From NCBI RefSeq assembly GCF_902167145.1, contig NC_050097.1:172824923-172888922 (forward strand): a stretch of 64,000 bases of DNA, written 5' to 3'. This DNA is from Zea mays. Its lineage: Eukaryota; Streptophyta; Magnoliopsida; Poales; Poaceae. Below, piece after piece: positions 1 to 10,297 of the stretch; position 1 is the first letter of the stretch; each line of letters opens with the position of its first letter. The position numbers and the translations under genes are program-made. Under the pieces are notes generated by a model, which did not search any database, was not told the origin of the DNA, and worked only from the letters and a program-made list of their open reading frames with translations.

Positions 1-3000
1 ATTATGCTTTTAAGTGCAAGTATCTTAAATTATCATTTCTTATGTGTCTTGTGTAGTCACATAGAAAAAGAAAAGCACTTCAAATGTTTTTAATTTATGT
101 CACCATTCTTTGAAGAAATTCCTCTCATATGGTAGATTGTATATTCATCATTTCTATACCATGGCAATCTACATGCTTTAAATTGTTGTAAGTATCTCAT
201 GGCATGCTTTACACTAATCATTCTATTATTGCCATGTTCTAGATATAGAGAGATATTCCATGTTCTTGAAAGAATAAGGTGTCACATAAGGAATTCAATT
301 CCTTAGGACACTTATAAAGGGAATCTCTCTTTATATCTGGAAATCGTGGGACTAATGTTTTTGTCTAAATAACCTAAGTAGTCTCACATGTAGAGAATAA
401 GTTTCTCTTTAGAGGTGTGGAATCTAACATGAAAAGAAAAATCAATCCAATGATTTATGTTGTTTTGCCTCTTGCTTAAGTTGGATATGATTCTTCTATA
501 TTTATTGCTCTCCATGTTATGAATTAGATTTATTCCCATAATCTTAAAGAATTATCTATGCTTGTTTTGTAAGCAAAATTAAGCATACATCATAGAATAA
601 ACTAGTTCATATTATAAAGTTTCCATGCTTTAGTAATCTATTTTCCATTCCTTATCAAAATGATTACACAAAGGGAAACTAGTGCTGGTGTTACTAATGA
701 CATATCTCTTAAGCTTACTTATGAAAATCTATAAGAGAGTAAGTGCAAGCCGCAAGCCTCAAGGGTTACTCTTCACCCAAAGGAAGAAAGGTAAAAGCAA
801 AGGTATGGGAACTCATCTTCTTAATCAAATATATATCCTATCAATGGCTATTTACTCTAAATTCTACCTATGTGAAGAATAGATTCTTTATTGGACTTAA
901 GTCAGCCAGATGTGCATTCAATTTCATAAAATGCACTTGTTCATTAGAACTTAATTCATGCCTTTGCTATATATGTTCTCATATTGATATGCTTTTAAGT
1001 CATGATAATAAATTCAATATGAAGAAGTAAAATTCCTATGATTGATCAAGATATTTAAAAAGTGTTTATTCCTCTTTTCTAATGATGTGCACTAATGTTA
1101 AGGATTTTACATCATGTTTGTGTGACTTGTGAATGATGAATTGTTTATATTCTTTATCTAAAAGAAATCATTCTTCATCATATACTCCCTTGTGCTCTTA
1201 ACATTTCTCTTGAGTATTTTCAAAAAGTTTGGAAGGAAAAAGAGTCAACTATAAGGGAAGGACACTCAAATGAAAAAGGAAGACATCAAGAGCAACAACA
1301 CCTACTTGGATAATGAGATCTTCAAAACATCAATGGTGTGGTTGTGAGCATTCCAAATCTTTTTCATTGTGAGAATACTAGGCATAAATTGTTTATTGCA
1401 AATTTTATAAGCCTTGATCAAGATGAGTAATGCTTCTCCCTATTTGTCTTTAAAAGTGAGTGCATCTATCCAATTCATTCAATTTCTTGATGCATATCTT
1501 TAGGGGGAGCCTATTTCTATATCTTGATTATATTGAGACTAACACTTTATCTTAGTAATCTCATATAGTCTCATGTATGAGAACAATTTTCTCATGAAGT
1601 ATGCTACTACATATCAATCCATCTTGGTAAAGTAATGTCACCTTTATCAAAGATTGTAGCCTTCATTGTTAAAGTAGCATATTTATTGGATTCTCCCATT
1701 TTAAGCTTGTGTAATGATCTAATGCCTATGTTGTTCTTTTGATCACATCTGTTGTTTATTTGATAATTGAATAACTTCAATTAACGCTTATGTTTCTTAG
1801 TGCCTCATATAATAACAATGACTTAGAAAAGGATCACTAGTTGTAGAACTCTCTCGTGTGCAAAATATTTCCATACACTGTCTTGATTATAGGTCTTAAG
1901 TAACTAAAACTAAGGTCAAAGCACAATGAAGAGAGTGTCTCTATGTGAAGGTACAAAAGGGTAAAACTACTTCCTCTCATTTATACATGTACCTAAATCT
2001 TCCTTTTCTATACACTTCTTGCATATCTTGTATAAAAGGAAGAGAAAGCATGTCTATGCATATCCCTGCTTCATACCTAGTTTAACCTCTCAAAAAAAAA
2101 TCATTCTTGCATTAATGCATTTTTTTAAAACTAGGTGAAGTATTTTTATTGTCAAAGAGCTTAAAGCTTAACCTTGTAACGAGGATAAGCTACCTTTGTT
2201 TCAAATGTGGAGGGTCCTTAAGTCTCTTTGAAATCCTTAAGGATAAATGCTTAAAAAGATTCCAACATGCTTTCATAAGTGCATAGTCTGTTATGAGCAT
2301 CACGCTTTTATTATGACACATTGCACTTCACAATTTCTACAATAAAGATATGTTCTCATTAACCTAATTATGTGCACTTGGCATTTAAGGCCAAAATCTG
2401 TATTCCTCTCAAGTCACATATTTAGGGGGAGCAATCTATATTATATAGAACTTTTTAAGCTTAATTGACATATCCTTTTAATCATGTCTCTTTCCTTTGG
2501 TACATTTGCATATTTCCTGTCTCTATTGTGCCAAGGCTAAGACTAATATGTTTCCATGAGCATCTCATGTATTAAGTCTTAGATTGAAAGGGAAATGGAG
2601 TATTCGGCAAAGACATCGCTTCCACTCTACATCTTCGGTATTATCCTTCCTTGCCAGTATTCCGTCAGCTCTCCAATTTGGTATAATCTTCACTCATATA
2701 TTGTTTGCCAAAGGGGGAGAGAAAGTAAAAATGGCTTATATTTCACTCACAAGTATCCGTTTTTGGCGATTAATGCCAAAGGGTGAGAAAGTATTAGCCC
2801 AAAGCAAAAGGACCGCACCACCACCAATTTCAAAAATTTGTAGACTTTCGATTTGTATTAAAGAAGTTTTTCAATTGATATCTTAGTTTTGATATAATTT
2901 CAAATTGGTATGACCTCTTTCAAAATTCATATCTAAAACCCTCTTGAACACTAAGAGGAGAATTTCATTGAGGGGGAGTTTTGTTTAGTCAAAGGAAAAG

Positions 3001-3306
3001 CATTTGAAACAGGGGGAGAAAATTTCAAATCTTGAAAATACTTCTCAAAATCTTATTCATATACCTTTGACTATTTGCAAAAGACTTTGAAAAAGAATTT
3101 CCAAAACATTTGCAAAAACAAAACAAGTGGTGCAAGCGTGGTCCAAAATGTTAAAATTAGAAGAAAGCATCCATGCATATCTTATGAGATGTATATTGGT
3201 TTAATTCCAAGTAACCTTTGCACTTACCATATGCAAACTAGTTCAATTCTGCACTTATATATTTGCTTTGGTTTGTGTTGGCACCAATCACCAAAAAGGG
3301 GGAGAT
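1..3306 (+). other. Sire-1 internal 3' non-coding region
   Basis: This is AT-rich sequence with no recognisable gag or pol and only short ORFs (the longest, about 100 codons, has no family I know). Purine runs of the form AGGGGGAG recur near 1502, 2424, 2714, 2972 and 3011 before the true polypurine tract. From about 2585 it resembles the 3' region of Sire-2 read on its own strand (around 10196): both begin with TGAAAGGGAA and continue through similar text. The part left of 2400 is assigned by continuity alone; it could include a decayed envelope-like region, as some Sireviruses have, but I see no motif for one. Confidence 0.6.
3293..3305 (+). promoter_or_regulatory. Sire-1 polypurine tract
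   Basis: AAAAAGGGGGAGA lies directly upstream of the LTR start at 3307, the position where plus-strand DNA synthesis is primed in LTR elements. Sire-2 has the same tract at its 3' LTR. Confidence 0.85.
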
Positions 3307-4796
3307 TGAAAGGGAAATAGGCTCACACCTTTTCCTAAATGATTTTGGTGGTTGAATTGCCCAACACAAATAATTGGACTAACTAGTTTGCTCTAGATTA
3401 TACATTCTATAGGTGCCAAAGGTAAAACACAAACCAATAAAAAGAACAAGTTAGGCTTCAAAGAAAGGAGCAAAAAGGAAACCGAAGTGTGCCCTGGTCT
3501 GGCACATCGGACTGTCCGGTGTGCCACAGGACAGTGTCCGGTGCACCAGGGTGAATTAACTCCAACTCCGCAGCTTCGGGTTTCCCAGGCGCAGCTCCGC
3601 TATAATTCACCGGACTGTCCGGTGTGCCACCGGACTGTCCGGTGCACCAGCGGAGCAATGGCTATCTGCGCGCAACGGTCGACTCTGACGGATGAACAGT
3701 GCAGCACAGTACCATGTCAGAAGTCAGAGCAGCAGGTAAGAGGGGCACCGGACTGTCCGGTGTGACATCGGACTGTCCAGTGCCACATGAGGATAAAGCC
3801 TCCAACGGTCGACCAGCTCCAAGCCCTAACGACAAGATGACGTGGCGGCGCACCGGACTGTCCAGTGCGCCCATCGCCAACAGCCTTCTCCAACGGCTAC
3901 AATTTGGTTGGTGGCTATAAATACCACCCCAACCGGCCACTTCAAGAGGTGGGAGCCCAAGCAACATTCCAAGTCATATAGTTGACATATCCAAACCCCT
4001 CCCAACCACCTCTATTCATTGATCCATCCTATACACAAGATTTAGACCACTACAAACCACACAAGTGCCACAAAAGAGAGAGCAAGCAAAAGAAATCCTC
4101 TTGTGAGAGTTTAGCTCTAGTGCCTTGTGAGATTCATTGAGAGAAAGTGTGTGCTACATCTTGCGTTCATTTGTGTGTGGAGTTTTGGCTCCCATTGAAC
4201 TTCCTCCAAAGTTTTGGAGGCTTGTAAAGCTAGCAAGAGACACCTAAGTGTGTGGTGGTCCTTGCGGGGTCTTAAGTGATCCTTGAGAAGAAGAAGAGCT
4301 CGCCGATCTTGGGGATCGGTTGAGAGAGGGAAAGGGTTGAAAGAGACCCGTCCTTAGTGGACTCCTCAACGGGGACTAGGCCTTCGAGGGCCGAACCTCG
4401 GTAAAACAAATCACCCGTGTCTCGTGTGTTTATTGCTTGTGATTTGTTTGTTCTCTCCCTTTCTAAGTTCTCTTGCGCTACTCTTTGCTAACATTATTTT
4501 GTGTTGCTTCAAGTTAAATTCTCATTTAGAGAAGCAACTCCTTGCAAGAAAGAACTTGTGTTTATCTTCTTCTTAACTAAGCCCTCTTGCATTATTCTCC
4601 ACTAACATTTCTAATAGTATTGTTATTGATTAAATTCAGCACTCTTTGAAAACAACACTCATTGCAAGCAAGGTTTTAGTTTTATACTCCGATAATTGTG
4701 AATCTTGTTCTAACCACTAATCAAGGGATCTAGTTTGTATTTAGAGTTATAATTTTCAGGTTTCGCCTATCCACCCCCCTCTAGGCGACTTTCAGA
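3307..4796 (+). repeat. Sire-1 3' LTR (1490 bp)
   Basis: The LTR begins TGAAAGGG and ends CTTTCA. It contains several near-palindromes of the type CACCGGACTGTCCGGTG (about 3500-3860), then an LTR promoter and leader-like stretch, and the near-terminal CCCCCCTCTAGGCGAC block shared with the Sire-2 LTR (where it reads GTCGCCTAGAGGGGGG in reverse). It is about 170 bp longer than the Sire-2 LTRs and clearly diverged from them, so it is a related but separate family or an older copy. Confidence 0.9.
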
Positions 4797-5301
4797 AACT
4801 CTATGATTTCATGTGTAGTTCTCTTAAGTTTCTACACGTAGTGTCTCACAACTTTCTCCAAACATTCTAACATTTTTATCACAACCTTTACATATGATAT
4901 CATGACACGTGGACAAGTTTCATAATTTTGTGAGTTTGTTTGTGTTTTATAAAATTTTTAAACAGCTGGATGGCAAGTTCACGGCCATGTTGAGTGAGCA
5001 TGGTGCTCGAAGTTTCCGGTCCGCTCCTGAAATCGGTCGTAACTTGTGTTAAATAACATGGCCATGATGTTTGCATGCATGGTTTTCCAAGTTTCGAGTG
5101 ACTTGCAGTTCAAATGTGATTTTTTCGAAGAAATTCAAATAAACGAACTAAATCTACTAGCTATAGAAAACACTTTTATAATTGTCTCAAAATGGTACAT
5201 GTAGGTATATATAGGGTAGGAACACACCACAAAAATTTTGGTTGGGAAAATAAAAAAATAAAAATGTAATTTGCCGAGTGTCCATAAATGACACTCGGTA
5301 G

Positions 5302-5948
5302 GAGGTCCATGGCCCAGAATATGATTCAAGCACCGAGCGAATCGACTTCGATGTGCTCATGAGGGTCAGAGGAGGCAAGATACATGGACGGTACTGGATT
5401 GCCGACGGGGCAATCGACTCGTCCTGCACTCCCACTCTATCTCAGGTGAGAGCAAGGAGCACGGGCTCGAGTCCAGCCATACGACCTTGGCACGACAGCT
5501 CTCAGCATCGCATACAGCAACTCGAGGTAAGTGCTTCTGTAACTCGTCCTTCCTTGAGTTATATACCTTCTCTTTTAGTTACTATAACGTTGGCTTGTAA
5601 TATTACAGACCCAACTAGAAGAAGAGAGGAGGGAACATCAAGAGATGGAGGCGAGGATAATGGTGGAGCGGGCGGCGACTGATCAGAGGATGGCAGAGAT
5701 GTTCCAGTACATGCAGAGCCTTAGCGCCGCACAAGGTTTCGCTTCGCCACCTCCATTGTTCCCTGTAGTTGACCCCGCTATGTTCCATACTCCTGTGAGT
5801 ATAAAAAATTGTAGTTAGATGTTGGTAATGCATCTGGTATAACACATGCTATATCTTCTCTGTGCAGGGCCAATCTGAGGCGGCATCCAACAACCCTCAT
5901 GAAGGGTTCAGCCCAACGCAGCACCAGATCAACCGCCCACCTCCATGA
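5302..5948 (+). pseudogene. 3' exons of a CACTA second protein (Ptta/En-Spm type)
   Basis: Three exons join in phase 0: 5302-5526, 5609-5794 and 5868-5948 (stop TGA). The introns start GTAAGT and GTGAGT and end ATTACAG and GTGCAG. Exon 1 contains the recognisable run GRYWIADGAIDSS followed by TLSQVRARS. Exon 2 is a charged helix (EEERREHQEMEARI) and a Pro-rich end. This matches my memory of the C-terminal part of the protein that accompanies the transposase in maize and rice CACTA elements. The reading frame is closed by TAG at 5299-5301, next to a subterminal repeat, so the 5' part has been deleted. The surviving exons have no internal stop. Function of the fragment alone is unlikely. Confidence 0.7.
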
Positions 5949-6224
5949 GTGCCGAGTTATGTTTTTAGTGTTTCGAACTTAAAACTTATGTTGAATACTT
6001 GTTAGAGCTTTTGAACATGTGTTGATACTTCTAAACTTCTATTAATACTGTTTGTGTTGAGAACCTCTCAACTTATGTTGAATACTTATGTCAGAATTTG
6101 TGTTACTACTGTTTGTGTTGGCTATATATGTCTGTGATGATCTGTGATGTATATATGTGATATCTGTGAAATATCTTTTGTTTGTTTGGATAGAATAGGG
6201 AAAAAATTTAAAAGGTGCCTACTG

Positions 6225-6789
6225 GTCACTTTGCTGAGTGTTACACTTGGCAAAGAGGTGCTTTGCCGAGTGTCAGAGCCGTAGCACTCGGCAAAGAACC
6301 AAGACCTGGGCACCGGTATAGGTTCTTTGCTGAGTGTAATGGCTCTGGCACTCGACAAAGAAGCACGCTTTGCCGAGTGTCATACCAAGCACTTGGCAAA
6401 GAACCTGACATGGGGACCCTCTCTGGCGGGTTCTTTGTCGAGTGTCCCAGGTGGCACTCGGCAAAGGTGGATTCTTTGCTGAGTGCTGTCGAGCAGACAC
6501 TCGACAAAGGTAACTCCTTTGCCGAGTGTCACCCTGGGCACTCGGCAACGACGCCGTCTCCGTCACCCGTCGCCGTAACGACTGCTTTTCTTTGCCGAGT
6601 GCTCTCTGCACTCGGCAAACCACTTTACCGAGTGCCCGAGAAAAAGTACTCGGTAAAGAAGGCTTTGCCGATGCATTGTGTGCCGAGCCCTCTTTGCCGA
6701 GTGTGACACTCGGCAAAGGATTTATCGAGTGTTTTTAAGGCTTTGCCGAGTGCTTCAGGCACTCGGCAAAGCTGTCTGTTCCGGTAGTG
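6225..6789. repeat. CACTA subterminal repeat array and terminus
   Basis: More than ten copies of the TTTGCCGAGTG core occur here in both orientations, many as facing pairs separated by 10-20 bases. They end in the CACTA terminus at 6789. In this superfamily such repeats bind the element's own DNA-binding protein. The open frames across this stretch are a by-product of the repeats. Confidence 0.85.
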
Positions 6790-7250
6790 TCTATTGACTA
6801 GAGGGAATACTGGTTTAGCATTTAAGAGTCTATTTATTTAAGCTACAACTTTTCGTCTTTTAACTTTGAAAGCTAGCCTTTTGGTTGTTGGTTTTTTCTA
6901 TTGTCTTTTTGTAATAATTTTTTAGCTTCTCAATACACCAAAAACCAGAAAAGCTGTTCAAAAATGATTTTTTCCTGGTTTTTAAAAACTAACTCAATAG
7001 AAAGAGATGTCGTGGGAGGTCAAAGTTGACATGAAAACATACGCTAAAAAGAAAGCTAAAAGGATAAAACATAGCCAAAAATAGAACAAATATTCATATG
7101 ACTTGTGGTTTATACTATGTTTCAACTCTAGTCTATCCTAATTTTTGAAATTTAAAAGTTCCTTTTGTTGTTGTTGTTTAAAAACCAACTCAATAGTTGA
7201 GTTGTCTATTTCACCTTATGTTTTGTTTACCTTGCTCGAAGAATCTAAAG
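6790..7250. other. AT-rich spacer, no gene seen
   Basis: Single-copy-looking AT-rich sequence between the CACTA end and a GC-rich block. I see no coding potential, RNA gene or repeat that I can name. Confidence 0.5.
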
Positions 7251-7847
7251 TATTAAAACTTGACCTGGTTTCGGCGCCTCCCCGCACTTGGCGGGCCTCA
7301 GACCATCGCGCATTTGACGCGTGTCTGGGCCACAGACCGAACTCTTTATCAATTCTCGCTCTGAGTCTGTCCCTCCAAACGCCATCTCTCTCGTCGTGCA
7401 CCTGGCTGGCTCTCCCATCCATCTCCCTCAGTGCGCTCCGCCGCCTTGTCTTCTCCCCCTCCCCTTGGTAGCCGCCTCGCTACAACCCTTCCTCAACGAC
7501 GTCCGCTCTGAGGACGCCGGTGTCGTCGCCTCCTCTGGCTCGCTCGCCACGCTCCACAAGGTCGTGTCCCTCCCGAGCCCCACACTCCCGGGCGTCATGC
7601 TCGACTACGAGGTCGTCCATGCCGTCGCTAGCTACCGCTTCGAGGCCAGGGGCGGCCACCCTCCTCTTTACTACCTCCCCAGCAGCGCTCCCACGACTCC
7701 ATCTCGTGCCATCAAAGGGTCCGAGCCTCTGAGGAAAGAAAGGCCCACACAGGACACTCCTCCTTCGTCTTTCTCCTTCCTCGCAGCTCTCTGCTGCATT
7801 CGCGAACAGCCATCGACCCTACAACTACGAGTAGCGAGAGAGGATTG
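7251..7847 (+). other. GC-rich block with a 175-codon ORF; possible 5' region of the next gene
   Basis: Base composition switches abruptly to GC-rich, as at the 5' ends of grass genes. One frame is open for 175 codons (7321-7848), with a stretch reading TLHKVVSLPSPTLPGVMLDY, but I recognise no family. A GGCCCA element near 7743 and a CT-rich leader-like run (about 7755-7830) precede the ATG at 7848. The block may therefore be promoter plus untranslated leader of the small gene that follows, or a separate captured exon. No choice can be made from the sequence alone. Confidence 0.3.
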
Positions 7848-7904
7848 ATGGCGGCGCAGCTGCGGTACATGATAAGCCATTATTTCGGTACCCCACCTGG
7901 CAAG
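7848..7904 (+). CDS. Possible first coding exon of an unidentified small gene (split by Sire-2)
   Basis: ATG at 7848 opens 19 codons, starting MAAQLRYMISHYFG and ending in PPGK, followed by AAG|GTTCGC, a usable splice donor. A CT-rich leader precedes it. The next exon-like segment in phase is 17703-17823, beyond the Sire-2 insertion; removing Sire-2 and one target copy puts the two about 300 bases apart. I do not recognise the protein. The call rests on gene-like composition, the donor and the compatible downstream segment; it could instead be a chance ORF. Confidence 0.3.
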
Positions 7905-8097
7905 GTTCGCGAGATCGCTCCCAGAAATGTCCGACTTGCAGTTCCCAATTTTTTTCTCTTTCTTTCCAAAATCATTTTCTAAAGAATTCTCCCCAAATCC
8001 TGTTCACTTCTTTGGTTCGGGGTTGACAGGGTTCTTTGTTCCTAATGAGGCAGGGGGTGATCCAAGATCTGGACTACGCCTTGAGGACAAAGGTAGG

Positions 8098-8102
8098 CTC
8101 TT
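8098..8102. repeat. Sire-2 target-site duplication, left copy
   Basis: CTCTT immediately left of the LTR; an identical pentamer lies immediately right of the other LTR (17607-17611). Confidence 0.95.
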
Positions 8103-9423
8103 TGATAGTCGCCTAGAGGGGGGGTGAATAGGGCGAAACTGAAATTTATAAATATAAACACAACTACAAGCCGGGTTAGCGTTAGAAATATAAACGAGTC
8201 CGCGAGAGAGGGCGCAAAACAAATCCTAAGCGAATAAGCAAGTGAGACACGGAGATTTGTTTTACCGAGGTTCGGTTCTTGCAAACCTACTCCCCGTTGA
8301 GGAGGCCACAAAGGCCGGGTCTCTTTCAACCCTTCCCTCTCTCAAACGGTCCCACGGACCGAGTGAGCTTCTCTTCTCTAATCAAAGCCGGGAACAAAAC
8401 TTCCCCGCAAGGGCCACCACACAATTGGTGCCTCTTGCCTTGATTACAATGGAGTTGTGATCTCAAGAACAAGTGAGAAAGAAAAGAAGCAATCCAAGCG
8501 CAAGAGCTCAAATGAACACGGCAAATCACTCTCTCTAGTCACTAGGGTTTTGTGTGGAATTGGAGAGGATTTGATCTCTTTGAATGTGTCTAGAATTGAA
8601 TGCCTAGAGCTCTTGTAGTAGTTGAGAAGTGGAAAACTTGGATGGCAATGAATGTGGGGTGGTTGGGGTATTTATAGCCCCAACCACCAAAAGTGACCGT
8701 TGGCTGGAGGCGTCTGCTCGATGGCGCACCGGACAGTCCGGTGCACACCGGACAGTCCGGTGCCCCTGCCACGTCATCACTGCCGTTGGATTCTAGCCGT
8801 TGGAGCTTCTGACTTGTGGGCCCGCCTGGGTGTCCGGTGCACACCGGACATGCACTGTTTGATGTCCGGTGCACCGGTATGGGCGATTCTGACTTCTACG
8901 CGCGCTGCGCGCGCATTTAATGCACCGCAGGGAGCCGTTGGCGCCGCAGAGAGCCGTTGCTCCGCTGGTACACCGGACAGTCCGGTGCACACCGGACAGT
9001 CCGGTGAATTATAGCGGAGCGGCTGCCGCGCGAACCCGAGGCTGGCGAGTTCAGGAGGCCGAGCTTCCTTGGAGCACCGGACATGTCCGGTGCACACCGG
9101 ACAGTCCGGTGAATTATAGCGCGCCGGCTTCCGAGAATTCCCGAGGGCGAAGAGTTTGAGTCTGAGTCCCTGGTGCACCGGACAGGTACTGTTCACTGTC
9201 CGGTGGCACACCGGACAGTCCGGTGCGCCAGACCAGGGGTGCCCTCGGTTGCCCCTTTGCTCCTTTATTGAATCCAACACTTGATCTTTTTATTGGCTAG
9301 ATGTGAACCTTTTGCACCTGTATAACTTATACACTAGAGCAAACTAGTCAGTCCAATATTTGTGTTGGGCAATTCAACCACCAAAATTATTTAGGAACTA
9401 GGTGTAAGCCTAATTCCCTTTCA
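8103..9423 (-). repeat. Sire-2 3' LTR (1321 bp)
   Basis: On plus it runs from TGATAGTCGCC to TTCCCTTTCA. It carries about seven palindromic CACCGGACAGTCCGGTG-type motifs between 8728 and 9225 and a GCGCGCGCTGCGCGCGC run near 8900. Compared with the 5' LTR it has one extra G in the G-run at about 8120 and a few substitutions (near 8898, 9059 and 9190). Confidence 0.95.
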
Positions 9424-9437
9424 ATCTCCCCCTTTTT
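9424..9437 (-). promoter_or_regulatory. Sire-2 polypurine tract
   Basis: On the minus strand this reads AAAAAGGGGGAGAT directly before the LTR start, identical in core to the Sire-1 tract. Confidence 0.9.
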
Positions 9438-10297
9438 GGTGATTGATGCCAACACAAACCAAAGCAAATGTAGAAGTGCATAATTGAACTAGTTTGCATA
9501 ATGTAAGTGAAAAGGTTACTTGGAATTGAGCCAGTATAACTACTTACAAGATATGCAAGGAATGTTTCTTTCTTATATAACATTTTGGACCACGTTTGCA
9601 CCACATGTTTTGTTTTTGCAAATTCTTTTTGTAAATCTATTTCAAAGATCTTTTGCAAATAGTCAAAGGTACATGAATAAGAGTTTGCAAAGCATTTTCA
9701 AGATTTGAAATTGTCTCCCTCTGTTTCAAATGCTTTTCCTTTGACTAAACAAAACTCCCCCTAAAAGAGATCCACCTCTTAGTGTTCAAGAGGGTTTTGA
9801 TATACCATTTTTGAAATACTACTTTCTCCCCCTTTTAAACACAATAGGATACCAGATGATAAAGACTTTTGGAAAGCACTAAGTTTTTGAATTTGGTGGT
9901 GGTGGTGCGGTCCTTTTGCTTTGGGCTCATTTCTCCCCCTTTTTGGCATGAATCGCCAAAAACGGAATCATTAGAGCCCTCTAAGTGCTATCTTCCCCTT
10001 TGGTCATAAAATAAATGAGTTAAGATTATACCAAAAAGCGAAGCTTTTGAGCTTTTACTCTCTTCCCTAGGGATGAAGTTCTTTTCTTTGATGCTCATTT
10101 CTCCCCCAAAGAAGAGAGAGTTGCTCGGAGTGTTGGCGAAGTATGAGTTACGGAGTGGAAGCCTTTGTCTTCGCCGAAGACTCCAATTCCCTTTCAATAT
10201 ACCTATGACTTGGTTTGAAATAAACTTGAAAACTCATTAGTCATAGCATATAAAAGAGATATGATCAAAGGTATTCAAAAGAGCTATGTGTGCAAGC
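9438..10297 (-). other. Sire-2 3' non-coding region with multiple purine tracts
   Basis: About 860 bp between the pol stop and the polypurine tract hold no credible ORF. Extra tracts of the GGGGGAGA type (CTCCCCC on plus) occur near 9755, 9826, 9931 and 10100. Near 10196-10183 the element's strand reads TGAAAGGGAATTGG, an internal copy of the LTR start. Multiple polypurine tracts in this position have been described for plant Sireviruses. Confidence 0.75.

Larger units (their letters stand above)
1..4796 (+). mobile_element. Sire-1: Ty1/copia Sirevirus, 3' part
   Basis: Only the 3' end of this plus-strand element is in the window: a long AT-rich internal region, a polypurine tract and one 3' LTR. 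The LTR starts TGAAAGGGAA and ends CTAGGCGACTTTCA, the same terminal design as the complete Sirevirus at 8103-17606. The 5 bases after it are GAAAC; the matching copy and the 5' LTR, gag and pol would lie to the left of base 1. The flank at 4797 is CACTA subterminal sequence, so the element appears to sit inside that transposon. Family level (Opie/Ji-like) is inference. Confidence 0.85.
4797..6789 (+). mobile_element. Internally deleted CACTA (En/Spm-type) transposon
   Basis: The right end reads ...CTGTTCCGGTAGTG at 6776-6789, so the reverse strand starts CACTACCGGAACAG, a CACTA terminus. Inward from it, TTTGCCGAGTG and its complement CACTCGGCAAAG recur many times. The left terminus is not in the window, because Sire-1 interrupts the element at 4796/4797. 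4797-5300 looks like the other subterminal region and ends in one TTTGCCGAGTG / CACTCGG pair at 5272-5298. The transposase exons that normally separate it from the 3' gene end are missing, so this copy is non-autonomous. The three bases following the right end are TCT; the partner duplication cannot be checked here. Confidence 0.85.

Noticed and set aside
6215..6716. 163- and 147-codon ORFs over the CACTA end
   Set aside because: They are translations of the TTTGCCGAGTG subterminal repeats.
8700..9280. ORFs across the Sirevirus LTR (up to 167 codons, repeated at 16883-17463)
   Set aside because: Translations of the CACCGGAC palindrome cluster, present in both LTRs.
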